From NCBI GenBank assembly GCA_963844635.1, contig CAWJPD010000002.1, positions 620,001 to 684,000 on the forward strand: a stretch of DNA of 64,000 nt, given 5' to 3'. The DNA is from JAJPKK01 sp963844635 (lineage in GTDB: Bacteria; Pseudomonadota; Alphaproteobacteria; Rhizobiales; Xanthobacteraceae). Positions 44,033 through 53,335 of this stretch are shown in pieces. The translations under genes and the position numbers were made by a program. The notes below the pieces were generated by a model, which saw only the letters and a list, made by a program, of their open reading frames with translations, was not told the origin of the DNA and made no database searches. Positions within the stretch are counted from its first letter, which is position 1. Each line of letters begins with the position of its first letter.

Positions 44033-45289
44033 GTGGCTGCTGATCCGAAACGCACGGCTGCCGCCATGACCGGAGAGACGCTGCTGCGAGGTCGACGGAT
44101 CCTGCTCATCGTCGGCGGCGGGATCGCGGCCTACAAGGCGCTGGACCTGATCCGCCGCCTCAAGGAACGCGGGGCGCGCGTGCGCGTCGTGATGACAACG
44201 GCCGCCCAGGAATTCGTGACCGCCCTCGCCGCGGGCACGCTCGCGGGGGAGCACGCCTACACCGATCTTTTCGATGCCCGCACCGAACTCGATGTCGGTC
44301 ATATCAGGCTCGCCCGCGACACCGACCTTATTGTCGTCGCGCCGGCAACCGCTGACTTGATGGCCAAGATGGCGGGCGGCCATGCCGACGATCTCGCTGC
44401 GGCCGTGCTGCTTGCCACGGACAAGCCCATCCTGCTGGCGCCTGCCATGAACCCGCGGATGTGGAGCCACGTGGCAACGCAGCGCAACCTTGCGCAGCTC
44501 GTTGCCGACGGCATCACGATCGTCGGGCCCGATGCCGGGGAAATGGCGGAGCAGGGAGAGGCCGGGACAGGCCGCATGGCCGAGCCGCTCGATATCGTTC
44601 GCGTGGCGGCGAAGCTGATGCACGGCGGCGAGTCCGGTCTCCTGACGGGCCGGCGTGTACTGATCACGGCCGGTCCGACCCACGAAGCGATCGATCCGGT
44701 GCGCTACATCGCCAACCGCTCCTCTGGCAAGCAGGGCTATGCGATCGCGCGCGCTGCGGCGCAGGCCCGCGCCGCAGTGACGCTGGTGGCCGGTCCGGTG
44801 GCGCTGCCCGATCCGGCGGGCGCCGCGGTCGTCAAGGTCGAAAGCGCACAGGACATGCTCCTCGCCGTCGAGCGGGCGCTGCCGGCCGATGTCGCGATCT
44901 TCGCCGCAGCGGTCGCCGACTGGCGCGTCGCCGAAGCGTCGCCGCAGAAAGTCAAAAAGGGGATTCGGGGCGCACCGCAACTCGCGCTCGTCGAAAACCC
45001 CGATATTTTGGCGACAATCGCGCGCAGCGTGCGGCGCCCGCGTCTGGTCATCGGGTTTGCCGCCGAAACCGAGCATGTGATCGAGAATGCTAAGCGCAAG
45101 CTCGATCGCAAAGGATGCGACTGGATCGTTGCCAACGATGTCTCGGCAGCGACGGGGATCATGGGAGGCGACCGCAACTCCGTCCATCTGGTGACGCGCG
45201 ATAGGGTCGAGTCATGGCCCGACGGGACCAAGCAGGAGGTCGCCGACAGGCTGGTCGCGCGCATTGCCGAAGTGCTGGCAGCACCATGA
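44033..45289 (+). CDS. coaBC: Bifunctional phosphopantothenoylcysteine decarboxylase/synthetase
   Basis: CoaBC makes 4'-phosphopantetheine precursors for coenzyme A. The CoaC half has ILLIVGGGIAAYKALDLIRR, DVGHIRLARDTDLIVVAPAT and ILLAPAMNPRMWSHVATQRN; the CoaB half has VLITAGPTHEAIDPVRYIAN, NRSSGKQGYAIARAAAQARA and VIGFAAETEHVIENAKRKLD, plus DWIVANDVSAATGIMGGDRN. The enterobacterial ACGE motif is replaced by MAEQGEAGTGRM, so the usual lid cysteine is absent, as I recall for other rhizobial proteins. The GTG at 44033 and ATG at 44066 are both possible; neither has a clear ribosome site. Its stop overlaps the dut start. Confidence 0.94.
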   Translation: MAADPKRTAAAMTGETLLRGRRILLIVGGGIAAYKALDLIRRLKERGARVRVVMTTAAQEFVTALAAGTLAGEHAYTDLFDARTELDVGHIRLARDTDLIVVAPATADLMAKMAGGHADDLAAAVLLATDKPILLAPAMNPRMWSHVATQRNLAQLVADGITIVGPDAGEMAEQGEAGTGRMAEPLDIVRVAAKLMHGGESGLLTGRRVLITAGPTHEAIDPVRYIANRSSGKQGYAIARAAAQARAAVTLVAGPVALPDPAGAAVVKVESAQDMLLAVERALPADVAIFAAAVADWRVAEASPQKVKKGIRGAPQLALVENPDILATIARSVRRPRLVIGFAAETEHVIENAKRKLDRKGCDWIVANDVSAATGIMGGDRNSVHLVTRDRVESWPDGTKQEVADRLVARIAEVLAAP

Positions 45290-45759
45290 CCGATGTCACG
45301 ACTGCGGTGGTCCGGCTGCCGCATGGGGAGGACTTGCCGCTGCCCGCTTATCAAAGCGGGCGTGCCGCCGGCCTCGATCTCGTCGCCGCAGTCAACGCGG
45401 TCGAACCGGTCACCCTCGGACCGGGCGAGCGGCACCTGATTCCGACCGGCATTGCGCTCGCACTGCCGGACGGCTTCGAAGGGCAGGTGCGGCCACGTTC
45501 CGGCCTCGCCGCCTGCCACGGCGTCACCGTGTTGAATGCGCCCGGCACCATCGACGCCGACTATCGCGGCGAGGTGAAAGTCCTTCTCGTTAATCTCGGT
45601 GCGATGCCGTTCACCGTGAGCCGCGGCATGCGGATCGCGCAACTCGTGATCGCCGCGGTCGCGCGCACACGCCTGATCGAGGTTGCACAACTCGACATCA
45701 CGGCGCGCGCATGCGGCGGCTTCGGCTCGACCGGCGTCAACTCGTCAGAAACACCGTGA
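45286..45759 (+). CDS. dut: dUTP diphosphatase
   Basis: Dut hydrolyses dUTP to dUMP, keeping uracil out of DNA. The 157-residue trimeric enzyme shows motif 1 (GRAAGLDLVAA), motif 3 region (GQVRPRSGLAACHGVTVL), motif 4 (NAPGTIDADYRGEVKVLLVN) and the C-terminal motif 5 (ARACGGFGSTG). The ATG at 45286 overlaps the coaBC stop by four bases (ATGA), so the two are translationally coupled, as in many alphaproteobacteria. All active-site residues appear present. Confidence 0.96.
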   Translation: MTDVTTAVVRLPHGEDLPLPAYQSGRAAGLDLVAAVNAVEPVTLGPGERHLIPTGIALALPDGFEGQVRPRSGLAACHGVTVLNAPGTIDADYRGEVKVLLVNLGAMPFTVSRGMRIAQLVIAAVARTRLIEVAQLDITARACGGFGSTGVNSSETP

Positions 45760-45777
45760 GTTGACGACGGCATAACC

Positions 45778-46965
45778 TCACAGCTCGAAGATTTTCTTTT
45801 CGGTTTTGTGCAGGCATTCGCTGGGGCCGTTCGTTTCGACAAGGTAATTGTCGCAAATCACCGCGAAAAGCTCGTCGCTCTGGTAGCTGGGATGCACGGC
45901 AAGGTTCATCCCGGCGGCGAGGCTCATCGTTTCATCGGCACGCAGCAGCGGCCGTTCGACGAGGTCATAGCCCTGTCCGTGGGCATAGAGGCGCAGCTCC
46001 GGAGGCAATCCGTGGGCACGCATGAACTCGTCGTGAGCGGCGGCAATGTCGCGACACGGCGCGCCCGGGCGAATGAGCGACAAGGTATGCTCCTGCGCCG
46101 CCATCGTGGCGGCAAAGCCGTCGTTCAGTCCGTCGCCAGCCTTGCCGAACACCATGGTGCGGGCGAGTTCGGTATAGAAGCCGCCCGGACCGTTGTTTCC
46201 GATCAAGATCGTGAAATGCTCGCCAGGCTTCAGCCTGCGCCCCTGCAGGTGCCGATCGGCAAACCCTGAGCAGCGGCTGTGCGGCGCCGATGTCCCAAGA
46301 AACAGCCCCTGCTCGCTGCCGAGGAGCCGCCCTTCGTACTGGGCGAGCGCCGTGATTTCGGTGGAACGCATGCCCGGCTTCACCATTGTGCGCAGCCGAT
46401 CGAAAATCCGATCCTGCATCGCCGCCGCGTGCCGGATGGCCGCGATTTCCTCAGGACTCTTGATCGCCTTCAGGAGGTCGACCGCTTCGGTCATGTCGAC
46501 GAGATCGGTCCCCATCGCGAGTTCCGCCGTGATGCGCGTCATGAATCGGTACGGCAAGGCGCCGGCGCCGACCGTCGCGACGGCCTTGTAACGGCGGCGC
46601 CTGAGCTCGGCCGCAACGAGCTCGGCATGGTAGGAATCGGTGTAAGCGACGCTGGGAAACGCTGCCGTCGTCACAATTGTGCCGACCCCGCGGTGGATCG
46701 GATCGTTGCCTCCAAGGCTCTGCCGGCCGCCGCGCGGACCCATGTCGATCACGGTCATGAAGTCGTCGACGTGAAACAACACGGTCCGCGGATAGCCGTT
46801 GGTGGCGGGGTGATCGGTGAGCCATTTGGCATAGCCGCCGAGCCAGTCGTTGCTGCTCTGGACGATAAGCGCGCCAACGCCGCGCTCCGCCATCGCTTTG
46901 CGCAGCGCGGTCCAGCGGCGGTCAAGCTCGGCACCCGAAATTGGGTTCGATACGCTCTCGGTCAT
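45778..46965 (-). CDS. M24 family metallopeptidase-like (creatinase/prolidase fold) protein
   Basis: This 395-residue pita-bread-fold protein begins MTESVSNPISGAELDRRWTA. Its N-terminal creatinase domain (GVGALIVQSSNDWLGGYAKW, GYPRTVLFHVDDFMTVIDMG) and C-terminal M24 domain (EITALAQYEGRLLGSEQGLF, HFTILIGNNGPGGFYTELAR, AHGQGYDLVERPLLRADETM) are clear. The metal-ligand positions look unusual: GGFYTELARTMVFG replaces the usual D-x-x-R-T, and NLAVHPSY replaces the usual E-P-G. It may therefore be a non-peptidase hydrolase like creatinase. It faces dut tail to tail. GGAGAGACA precedes the start. Confidence 0.83.
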   Translation of the reverse strand: MTESVSNPISGAELDRRWTALRKAMAERGVGALIVQSSNDWLGGYAKWLTDHPATNGYPRTVLFHVDDFMTVIDMGPRGGRQSLGGNDPIHRGVGTIVTTAAFPSVAYTDSYHAELVAAELRRRRYKAVATVGAGALPYRFMTRITAELAMGTDLVDMTEAVDLLKAIKSPEEIAAIRHAAAMQDRIFDRLRTMVKPGMRSTEITALAQYEGRLLGSEQGLFLGTSAPHSRCSGFADRHLQGRRLKPGEHFTILIGNNGPGGFYTELARTMVFGKAGDGLNDGFAATMAAQEHTLSLIRPGAPCRDIAAAHDEFMRAHGLPPELRLYAHGQGYDLVERPLLRADETMSLAAGMNLAVHPSYQSDELFAVICDNYLVETNGPSECLHKTEKKIFEL

Positions 46966-47015
46966 GCCGGATGTCTCTCCAGCGGTTGTCGCGAAACCCG
47001 CGCCGTAGGCTTGGT

Positions 47016-48032
47016 CTATAAGCCGTGATAGGCGCGAAACCAGGCAATGAACTTGGCGATTCCTGCCGCCACCGGCGTATTGGGAGCGAAACCGACGGCA
47101 GCTTGCAAGGCCTCCACGTCCGCGCAGGTCTCGCGCACGTCCCCGGGCTGCATCGGCAACAACTCGATGATGGCACGGCGATCGACCGCCGCCTCGATGA
47201 GGCGGACGACTTCCGTCAACTCCACCGCAGTGTGATTGCCGATATTGTAGATCAGCCACGGTGCCGGACTGCTGGCGGGATCGGGGTCGTCCCCTGACCA
47301 CGCCGGGTTCCCCTGCGGCACGCGCTCGACGAGCTTGATCACCGCGGTCACGACATCATCCACATAGGTGAAATCGCGCCGCATGTCGCCTCGATTGAAC
47401 AGCCTGATCGGCTCACCCCTGACGATCGCGGCGGCGAACAGCCAGATTGCCATGTCGGGTCGCCCCCAAGGACCGTACACCGTGAAGAACCGCAAACCGG
47501 TGGCGGGGACGCCGTACAGATGCGCATAGGCATGCGCCATCAGCTCGTTCGCCTTCTTGGTGGCGCCGTAAAGGCTGAGCGGATGATCGACATTTTGCCC
47601 AACGCTGAACGGCAGCCGGGTATTGGCCCCATAGACCGAGGAGGACGATGCATAAAGGAGATGGCGGGTGCCAACACCACGGCAGCCTTCCAAGACATTG
47701 AGAAAGCCGGAGATGTTCGTATCGATGTAGGCGCGGGGAGCGGTCAGCGAATGGCGCACGCCGGCCTGGGCGGCAAGATGCACGACATAGGCAAACCGGC
47801 CGTTTCGGAACAAGCCGGCCATGCCGTCGCCATCGTTCACGTCGAGTTTCTCGAAATGGAACGTGCCGAACCGGGCGAGCTCGGCCAGCCGCGCCTGTTT
47901 CAGCGTCGGGTCGTAATATTCGTTGAGATTGTCGATCCCGACGACGTTGCGGCCCTCGTGCAACAGCCGCTGAGCTACATGGAACCCGATAAATCCGGCA
48001 GCGCCGGTGACCAGGATAGGCGGAGCTGCCAT
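47016..48032 (-). CDS. NAD-dependent sugar-nucleotide epimerase, UDP-glucuronate 4-epimerase-like
   Basis: This 338-residue extended SDR has the NAD motif ILVTGAAGFIGFHVAQRLLH, the catalytic YGATKKANELMAHAYAHLYG (Y-x3-K) and the serine SSSSVYGANTRLPF. IDNLNEYYDPTLKQARLAEL and FFTVYGPWGRPDMAIWLFA are typical of the CapI/LspL UDP-GlcA 4-epimerases, giving UDP-galacturonate for surface polysaccharide. AGGAGGT precedes the ATG at 48032. It is divergent from the glycosyltransferase and WecA-like genes, which fits a polysaccharide role. It precedes the M24 gene on the same strand. Confidence 0.9.
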   Translation of the reverse strand: MAAPPILVTGAAGFIGFHVAQRLLHEGRNVVGIDNLNEYYDPTLKQARLAELARFGTFHFEKLDVNDGDGMAGLFRNGRFAYVVHLAAQAGVRHSLTAPRAYIDTNISGFLNVLEGCRGVGTRHLLYASSSSVYGANTRLPFSVGQNVDHPLSLYGATKKANELMAHAYAHLYGVPATGLRFFTVYGPWGRPDMAIWLFAAAIVRGEPIRLFNRGDMRRDFTYVDDVVTAVIKLVERVPQGNPAWSGDDPDPASSPAPWLIYNIGNHTAVELTEVVRLIEAAVDRRAIIELLPMQPGDVRETCADVEALQAAVGFAPNTPVAAGIAKFIAWFRAYHGL

Positions 48033-48314
48033 CTCGGACCTCCTGCCATCCTTTTGCTGCGCGCACGCCGCCGCCGGGTTCCATCGGCAAGGAGGGCTAG
48101 GATGCCGTCGGCATGAAGGTCAAGCCTGTTGCGCGGGAACCGAACGATGCTATCGATTTTGCATTCGACAATGATGTAGGACACTCGGTCCCCACGACGA
48201 GGCAATCACGTTCGACGCAGCGCTTCGGGTCTCCTTGGGTCGCACCGGGAGATGGGAAAGGGCGATATTTTGCAAACGCGCTCGCGGCTGCGCGCGGGCG
48301 ATGCAAGGCGGATA

Positions 48315-49484
48315 ATGCCAGAGGTCAGGCGGCCCTCGAAAATGGACATGCGGGCGCGTGAAGCGCCGCGCCTTCTGTACGTCGTAACCGAAGACTGGGC
48401 GTTTCTGTCGCACCGGCTGCCGATGGCGCGCGCCGCGAGGTCCGCTGGCTTTGAGGTCCACGTTGCCACCAATGCCGGCGAAGACGCTGACGAAATCAAA
48501 CGCGAAGGGTTCGTTCTTCATCCGGTCCGCATTCTGCGCGGCAAGGTATCGGGACTGCGCACGATGCGGGGCGTGCTCGCCTTGCGCGGCATCTTTCGCG
48601 CCGTCGATCCGGCGATCGTGCATTACGTAGCCTTGCAACCTTCTGTTCTCGGCGTGCTTGCCTCGGCCGGAAAGCGCTTCGCGTCCATCTATGCGATTAC
48701 CGGTCTCGGGCACGTCTTCGTTTCGCGGGCCGGCAACACGCGGATACTGCGCCTTGGCATTCGCTCGCTGTTGCGCTTCGGAATGAACCGCAAGCGCGCG
48801 ATCGGTCTTGTCCAAAACCCGGACGACAACGAGGCGCTGGCGCGGTTCAAGGTCAAGCCGTCCCACACCGAACTCATTCCCGGTTCGGGCATCGATGCGG
48901 ACCTGTTCCGGCCGATACCGGAACCGGAAGGCCGGGTGACCGTCGCCTTTGTCGGGCGCATGCTGCAGAACAAGGGCGTGCACACGTTGATTGCTGCGCA
49001 CCGAATCCTGCGGGAGTCCAATGTCGTGTATGATTTGCTGCTGGCCGGCGCGCCCGACCCGGGGAACCCGACCAGCATTGCGCAGACTGAGCTTGCGCGC
49101 TGGGGCCGCGAGCCGGGCGTCACTTGGCTCGGCCATGTCGCCGATGTCTCCAGCATCTGGCGCCGCGCCCATATCGCGGTGCTGCCGTCGCGCGGCGGCG
49201 AAGGCTTGCCCAAGAGCCTGCTCGAAGCGGCCGCGAGCGGGCGGCCACTCATCGCAACCGATGTGCCCGGCTGCCGGGAGATCGTGATCCCCGACAAGAC
49301 CGGCCTCTTGGTTCCGGTCGATGATCCGCGTGCCCTCGCGGAGGCGGTGCTGCGTTTGATCCGGTCATCGGCGCAACGCATTCGCTTCGGCGTCGCCGCC
49401 CGCCGTCTCGTGGATGAGCGCTTTTCTGCCGACCTCGTGGGCAAGGCAACCGTCGCGCTTTATCGGCGCCTGCTCGACATCTGA
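48315..49484 (+). CDS. Glycosyltransferase family 4 protein (surface polysaccharide)
   Basis: This 389-residue GT-B protein has the opening RLLYVVTEDWAFLSHRLPMA, the domain 2 start VTVAFVGRMLQNKGVHTLIA, and the nucleotide-binding segment GGEGLPKSLLEAAASGRPLI. The ATG at 48315 (preceded by AAGGCGGAT) is used; ATGs at 48252 and 48342 are also in frame. The gene ends one base before the WecA-like gene, so the two are probably one operon. Together with the divergent epimerase they suggest synthesis of a lipid-linked repeat unit. The 280-bp region upstream holds both promoters. Confidence 0.9.
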   Translation: MPEVRRPSKMDMRAREAPRLLYVVTEDWAFLSHRLPMARAARSAGFEVHVATNAGEDADEIKREGFVLHPVRILRGKVSGLRTMRGVLALRGIFRAVDPAIVHYVALQPSVLGVLASAGKRFASIYAITGLGHVFVSRAGNTRILRLGIRSLLRFGMNRKRAIGLVQNPDDNEALARFKVKPSHTELIPGSGIDADLFRPIPEPEGRVTVAFVGRMLQNKGVHTLIAAHRILRESNVVYDLLLAGAPDPGNPTSIAQTELARWGREPGVTWLGHVADVSSIWRRAHIAVLPSRGGEGLPKSLLEAAASGRPLIATDVPGCREIVIPDKTGLLVPVDDPRALAEAVLRLIRSSAQRIRFGVAARRLVDERFSADLVGKATVALYRRLLDI

Positions 49485-49485
49485 C

Positions 49486-50511
49486 ATGCCGATGGGCGAT
49501 CCGATCTGGATCCGGGCCGGCGCGCTCCTCATTGCGGCAGGCCTCGCCAGTGCCGCCTTGATCCTCATACTCATGCCCACATTCACGCGCTACGCGCTGG
49601 CGCGGCCGAACGAGCGCTCGTCGCATCGTACGCCGACGCCCCAGGGTGGCGGCGCGGCCGTGATTGCCGCCACCATTGTCGTGTTCGTGATCGCAGAGAG
49701 TCTGCTCCCGGATGCGGGCAGCGCGCTCGCCGCGGTGGCGCCGCTCGGGGCAGCCGTCGTGCTGCTTGCGGTCGTGGGCGTCGTCGACGACATTTTCACC
49801 GTGGCCGAGCTTCCGCGCCTCGTCCTCCAGGCGATTGCGGTCGGCGCCGTCGTCATGACATTCGCCACGGATTTTCGCGTGCTCCCGATGCTGCCGCTCT
49901 CGATCGAGCGCGCCGGCGAAATTCTGGCGGGCCTGTGGTTCGTCAATCTGACGAATTTCATGGACGGCATCGATTGGATAACGGTGGCGGAGACCGTCCC
50001 GATCACCGCGGGCATCTTCCTTTTCTCGCTGGACGGTGCGGTGTCGCCGTCGGCCGGACTTGCGGCGCTGACGCTCTGCGGGGCCATGCTGGGATTCGCG
50101 CCATTCAACCGCCCGGTGGCGCGGCTCTTTCTCGGCGATGTGGGCAGCCTGCCGATCGGCCTGATCCTGTTCTTCCTGCTTTTGCAGCTTGCGGGCGGCG
50201 GACATGTCGCGGCAGCACTGCTCCTCCCGCTCTATTATCTCGCCGATGCCACGATCACGCTGCTGCTGCGCCTCTCCCGTGGTGAAAACGTCACCAAGGC
50301 ACATCGCAGCCATTTCTATCAGCTTGCCGCAATTCGCGGGATTCCTGTCATGCGGATCGTGGGCGCCGTGTTCGGCGTCAATGTCGTGCTTGCCGTCCTT
50401 GCCGCGGCCTCGATTGCACAAGCCTCCGCGCGCGCCGACATTGCTGCGCTCGCACTCGGCGCCGGCATGGTCGCGGCGCTCCTGACCGTGATGTGGCGCG
50501 GCAAGAGGTGA
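49486..50511 (+). CDS. WecA/MraY-family polyprenyl-phosphate sugar-phosphate transferase
   Basis: This 341-residue integral membrane enzyme transfers a sugar phosphate to undecaprenyl phosphate, starting a glycan on a lipid carrier. It has many membrane helices and the family signatures: NERSSHRTPTPQGGGAAVIA, the acidic VVGVVDDIFT, NLTNFMDGIDWITVAE, RLFLGDVGSLPIGLIL and KAHRSHFYQLAAI, which carries the HxxHFYQ motif. It starts directly after the glycosyltransferase, consistent with a shared transcript. The sugar used cannot be read from sequence. A dispersed repeat begins 8 bp after its stop. Confidence 0.92.
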   Translation: MPMGDPIWIRAGALLIAAGLASAALILILMPTFTRYALARPNERSSHRTPTPQGGGAAVIAATIVVFVIAESLLPDAGSALAAVAPLGAAVVLLAVVGVVDDIFTVAELPRLVLQAIAVGAVVMTFATDFRVLPMLPLSIERAGEILAGLWFVNLTNFMDGIDWITVAETVPITAGIFLFSLDGAVSPSAGLAALTLCGAMLGFAPFNRPVARLFLGDVGSLPIGLILFFLLLQLAGGGHVAAALLLPLYYLADATITLLLRLSRGENVTKAHRSHFYQLAAIRGIPVMRIVGAVFGVNVVLAVLAAASIAQASARADIAALALGAGMVAALLTVMWRGKR

Positions 50512-50518
50512 GGCACTT

Positions 50519-50666
50519 AGAGCGGGATGCGTTCAGTTTGAACCGCCCCCCGCTCAATTATGTTCTGCGCACCCGTCGCGGACTGCGCTCGACGACGGAT
50601 GCGTGTTGATTTTTGCGCATGATCTTGTCCGAAAAGTCTGCAACTTTACGGGATCATTGCGCTAGC
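50519..50666 (+). repeat. Dispersed palindromic repeat, copy 6 (long form)
   Basis: It starts AGAGCGGGATGCGTTCAGTT, has the middle module CGGACTGCGCTCGACGACGG and ends with GCGCATGATC (50615-50624) and GATCATTGCGC (50652-50662). The order is the same as copy 1 at 6301-6449. It separates the WecA-like gene from the host-attachment gene. Confidence 0.87.
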
Positions 50667-50821
50667 CGAGTGACCTCGTGGGAACATACGATCGTTTGCG
50701 CATCGCGCTTCTCGCGGGCCTATCGTCACACTCCTCCCGGCATGGCATCTTCCAATGCACTGCCTGACTGTCGTAGCCTCCGGGTGGCCGCGCTCGGCGG
50801 TCCGTTCAGTTTTGGGGTCCC

Positions 50822-51262
50822 ATGAGCAAGGTTCGCATTCCACACGACGCCATCGTTTTTGTCGGAGACGGCCGCAAGGCGCTTTTTCTGCGCAATCACG
50901 GAGACGAAAAATATCTCGATCTCAAGACCGAGCAGGTGCTGGTCGATCACAATCCGCCAAGCCATGAACAAGGCACCGACCGGCCCGGCCGCGCTTTCGC
51001 GAGCGTCGGCCCTGGGCGCAGCGCGATCGAGCCGACCGACTGGCACGATCTCGAAGAACATCGATTTGCCCGTTCTGTCGCCGATTCGCTCGAGCGCTTC
51101 GTGCGCGACAATAAGATCGAGGCGGTCGTCATCGTGGCGCCCCCGCGAGCGTTGGCCGATCTGCGGCACGCTTTCCACGACGGATTGAAAAAACGCATTA
51201 TCGCCGAGATCGACAAGGAACTGACCAATCAACCGCTGTTTGAAATCGAAAAGCATCTGTGA
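50822..51262 (+). CDS. Host attachment protein-like (AtsE family)
   Basis: This 146-residue protein matches the host attachment family first named from Agrobacterium binding to plant cells. It starts MSKVRIPHDAIVFVGDGRKA, has TEQVLVDHNPPSHEQGTDRP (usually followed by aromatic-rich acidic stretches), DWHDLEEHRFARSVADSLER and VVIVAPPRALADLRHAFHDG. The fold resembles eRF1 domain 1-like proteins. There is no signal peptide. The real function in non-plant bacteria is not clear. It is followed by the slipin gene in 27 bp, so these two form an operon. Confidence 0.87.
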   Translation: MSKVRIPHDAIVFVGDGRKALFLRNHGDEKYLDLKTEQVLVDHNPPSHEQGTDRPGRAFASVGPGRSAIEPTDWHDLEEHRFARSVADSLERFVRDNKIEAVVIVAPPRALADLRHAFHDGLKKRIIAEIDKELTNQPLFEIEKHL

Positions 51263-51289
51263 AGGCGGAGCCATCTGCGAGGGCAGGCC

Positions 51290-52198
51290 ATGAGGCCGGC
51301 AAGTTCACTGGCAGTTCTCGTTTTCATCGTCATCGCCGGGATCGGCGTTGCCGCCGATTTCGCGATCAATCGTGGCTCGGCCGAAATCGGCAGCGTTGTT
51401 GCCGTTATCGTCGCTGCGGTCATCGCTTGGTCGATCAAGATAGCCGACCAGTGGAACCGGGCGATCGTCCTGCGGCTAGGTCGCTTCCATGCTTTGCGCG
51501 GGCCGGGACTGTTTTTCATCATCCCGATCATCGACACCATTCCATATTGGATCGACGTCCGCGTCATCACATCGTCCTTCAGCGCCGAGCGCACGCTGAC
51601 CAAGGACACCGTGCCGGTCAATGTGGATGCGGTTCTGTTCTGGAAGGTCGTTGATCCGCGACGGGCGGCGCTCGACGTTGCCGATTATCGCAACGCCATC
51701 GGCTGGGCGGCGCAGACCGCGCTGCGCGATGTCATCGGCAGGACCAACCTGTCCGACATGCTTGAAGGTCGCGAAAAAATCAGCGGGGATTTACAGCGGA
51801 TCATCGATGGGCGGACCGAGCCTTGGGGCATCAATGTCATCGCGGTCGAAGTGAAGGACGTGCTGATCCCGGCGGCGCTCGAAGATGCGATGTCGATGCA
51901 GGCGCAGGCGGAGCGCGAGCGGCAGGCCCGCGTCATTCTCGGCGATTCGGAGCGGCAGATTGCTGAAAAATTCGGCGAGGCCGCCGCTACTTACGCCGGC
52001 AATCCTACGGCGTTTCACCTGCGTGCAATGAACATGCTTTACGAGGGGCTGAAGCAGAACTCGACCATCGTCATCGTCCCCAGTACGGCGGTGGAAAGCA
52101 TGCAGCTTGGCGGAATTGCAGGTTTGACGGCCTTGACGATGGGCATCGGTCAACAGCCCAAGCCGCCGCAGACCGGTGGCTCCGCGCCCCAGGTTTGA
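51290..52198 (+). CDS. Slipin/stomatin-like SPFH membrane protein
   Basis: This 302-residue membrane-anchored scaffold protein has two N-terminal hydrophobic segments (LAVLVFIVIAGIGVAADFAI and VVAVIVAAVIAWSIKI), then the SPFH domain: WNRAIVLRLGRFHALRGPGL, IPYWIDVRVITSSFSAERTL, VDAVLFWKVVDPRRAALDVA and REKISGDLQRIIDGRTEPWG. The coiled helix EDAMSMQAQAERERQARVIL follows. Such proteins organise membrane microdomains and often have a partner NfeD protease, not seen here. It is co-transcribed with the host-attachment gene in my reading. Confidence 0.9.
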   Translation: MRPASSLAVLVFIVIAGIGVAADFAINRGSAEIGSVVAVIVAAVIAWSIKIADQWNRAIVLRLGRFHALRGPGLFFIIPIIDTIPYWIDVRVITSSFSAERTLTKDTVPVNVDAVLFWKVVDPRRAALDVADYRNAIGWAAQTALRDVIGRTNLSDMLEGREKISGDLQRIIDGRTEPWGINVIAVEVKDVLIPAALEDAMSMQAQAERERQARVILGDSERQIAEKFGEAAATYAGNPTAFHLRAMNMLYEGLKQNSTIVIVPSTAVESMQLGGIAGLTALTMGIGQQPKPPQTGGSAPQV

Positions 52199-52499
52199 TG
52201 ATGACTCTGTCGGCGAGCCGACCACGAGCGCCGCAGACACTGGCAGTCAACGCGAGCGCGTAATTGGGCGTAACGACTTCGTGATGCAGCGCCTGCGCGA
52301 GACGTGCGAGAAATCGCGTCACGGTGTCATGCCGCTGACAAAATGCTTCTGCTTAAGTGATAAAGACGGTCATTTGGCAAAGTCTGAAAGCTGGCCGAGT
52401 ATGCGTGTGCCGGCAACAAAATGCATTCGAGTTTCGTTGGGAGAGACGTAGCGGGAGCAGGCTTACGTCCGATCAAACTAATCCGTACGGAGGTACATA
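52199..52499. other. Intergenic region before a phasin, no gene seen
   Basis: This stretch precedes the phasin at 52500 and should hold its promoter. No repeat copy or conserved small RNA signal stands out. The ribosome site GGAGGT (52490 region) is at its right end. Confidence 0.5.
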
Positions 52500-53132
52500 A
52501 TGGCGACGGCCCCTCGTTCCGACGAGAAAAATCAAGGCGAGACGTTCCACCAAGCAAATCAAGCTGCGCAGCAGGCAACGCAGGCGGCGCGGGAGACAGG
52601 GCGCAAAGGCGCCGAACAGGCAGGACGCGTGACGCAAGCCGCAGTCGATGCGAACGGTCAAGTGGCGCGGGCCGGAGCGGAAATCATGCAGCGCAACGCC
52701 GAAACAGTTCATCATGCGTTGCAGTCGAGTGCCGATATGATGGCGAAGTTGGCCGAGAAATCCACGGCGCAATTGAGCCGCGCCATGTCGGTTTCGGGCG
52801 ACGAAGCGCAGAAAGCCGTGCAACAGTCTTCAACCAATGTCGTTGCCGTCCTGCATTCCGGTGCTGCAATGGCAGAGGCGACGCACAATCTTTGGCTCGA
52901 AGCTGCCAATTTCGCCCGCGATGTGATGGAGCAGAACCTTGCCCACTTCGACCACCTGCTCCGCTGCCGGACACCGCAGGAATTGGTGGAGTTCCAGAGC
53001 GGCGCTCTGAAGGATAATTTCGGTGGCATGCTGGGCTATGTCCGCAAGGTCGCGGAGCGGTCGATGCAGATGGCCGAAGAGGCGAACAAAAAGTTCAACG
53101 AACAGCTCGATGTCAATCGCCGGGCGGCTTGA
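52500..53132 (+). CDS. Phasin family protein (polyhydroxyalkanoate granule-associated)
   Basis: This 210-residue helical protein has an alanine/glutamine-rich N-terminal part (HQANQAAQQATQAARETGRK) and a phasin-like C-terminal region (NLWLEAANFARDVMEQNLAH, RCRTPQELVEFQSGALKDNF). Phasins coat PHA granules and are typical of Bradyrhizobium-type bacteria. GGAGGT precedes the ATG at 52500. A hairpin terminator follows at 53141-53175. A second phasin lies on the opposite strand at 53996-54463. No PHA synthase is in the window. Confidence 0.87.
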   Translation: MATAPRSDEKNQGETFHQANQAAQQATQAARETGRKGAEQAGRVTQAAVDANGQVARAGAEIMQRNAETVHHALQSSADMMAKLAEKSTAQLSRAMSVSGDEAQKAVQQSSTNVVAVLHSGAAMAEATHNLWLEAANFARDVMEQNLAHFDHLLRCRTPQELVEFQSGALKDNFGGMLGYVRKVAERSMQMAEEANKKFNEQLDVNRRAA

Positions 53133-53140
53133 AGCCAGAC

Positions 53141-53175
53141 AACCGATCGCGCGCCTTCTTGGCGCGCGATCGGTT
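53141..53175 (+). terminator. Rho-independent-type terminator after the phasin
   Basis: AACCGATCGCGCGCC (53141-53155) and GGCGCGCGATCGGTT (53161-53175) are perfect complements around TTCTT, then TTCCC follows. It lies 9 bp after the phasin stop and should end that transcript. Confidence 0.88.
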
Positions 53176-53335
53176 TTCCCACGGCCCTCGTGACCCGCAT
53201 CCGCGCAGACCGAGCTTGGTGCGCGCAGTCGATAGGACGACCGACTGGCCGATCAGGCGCGGGATCGGCAGCAACGCAACAGCTGTCGCCGGGCATCGTT
53301 GCATAGCTAAGTCGTACGCTTATAGGGAACGGTGA

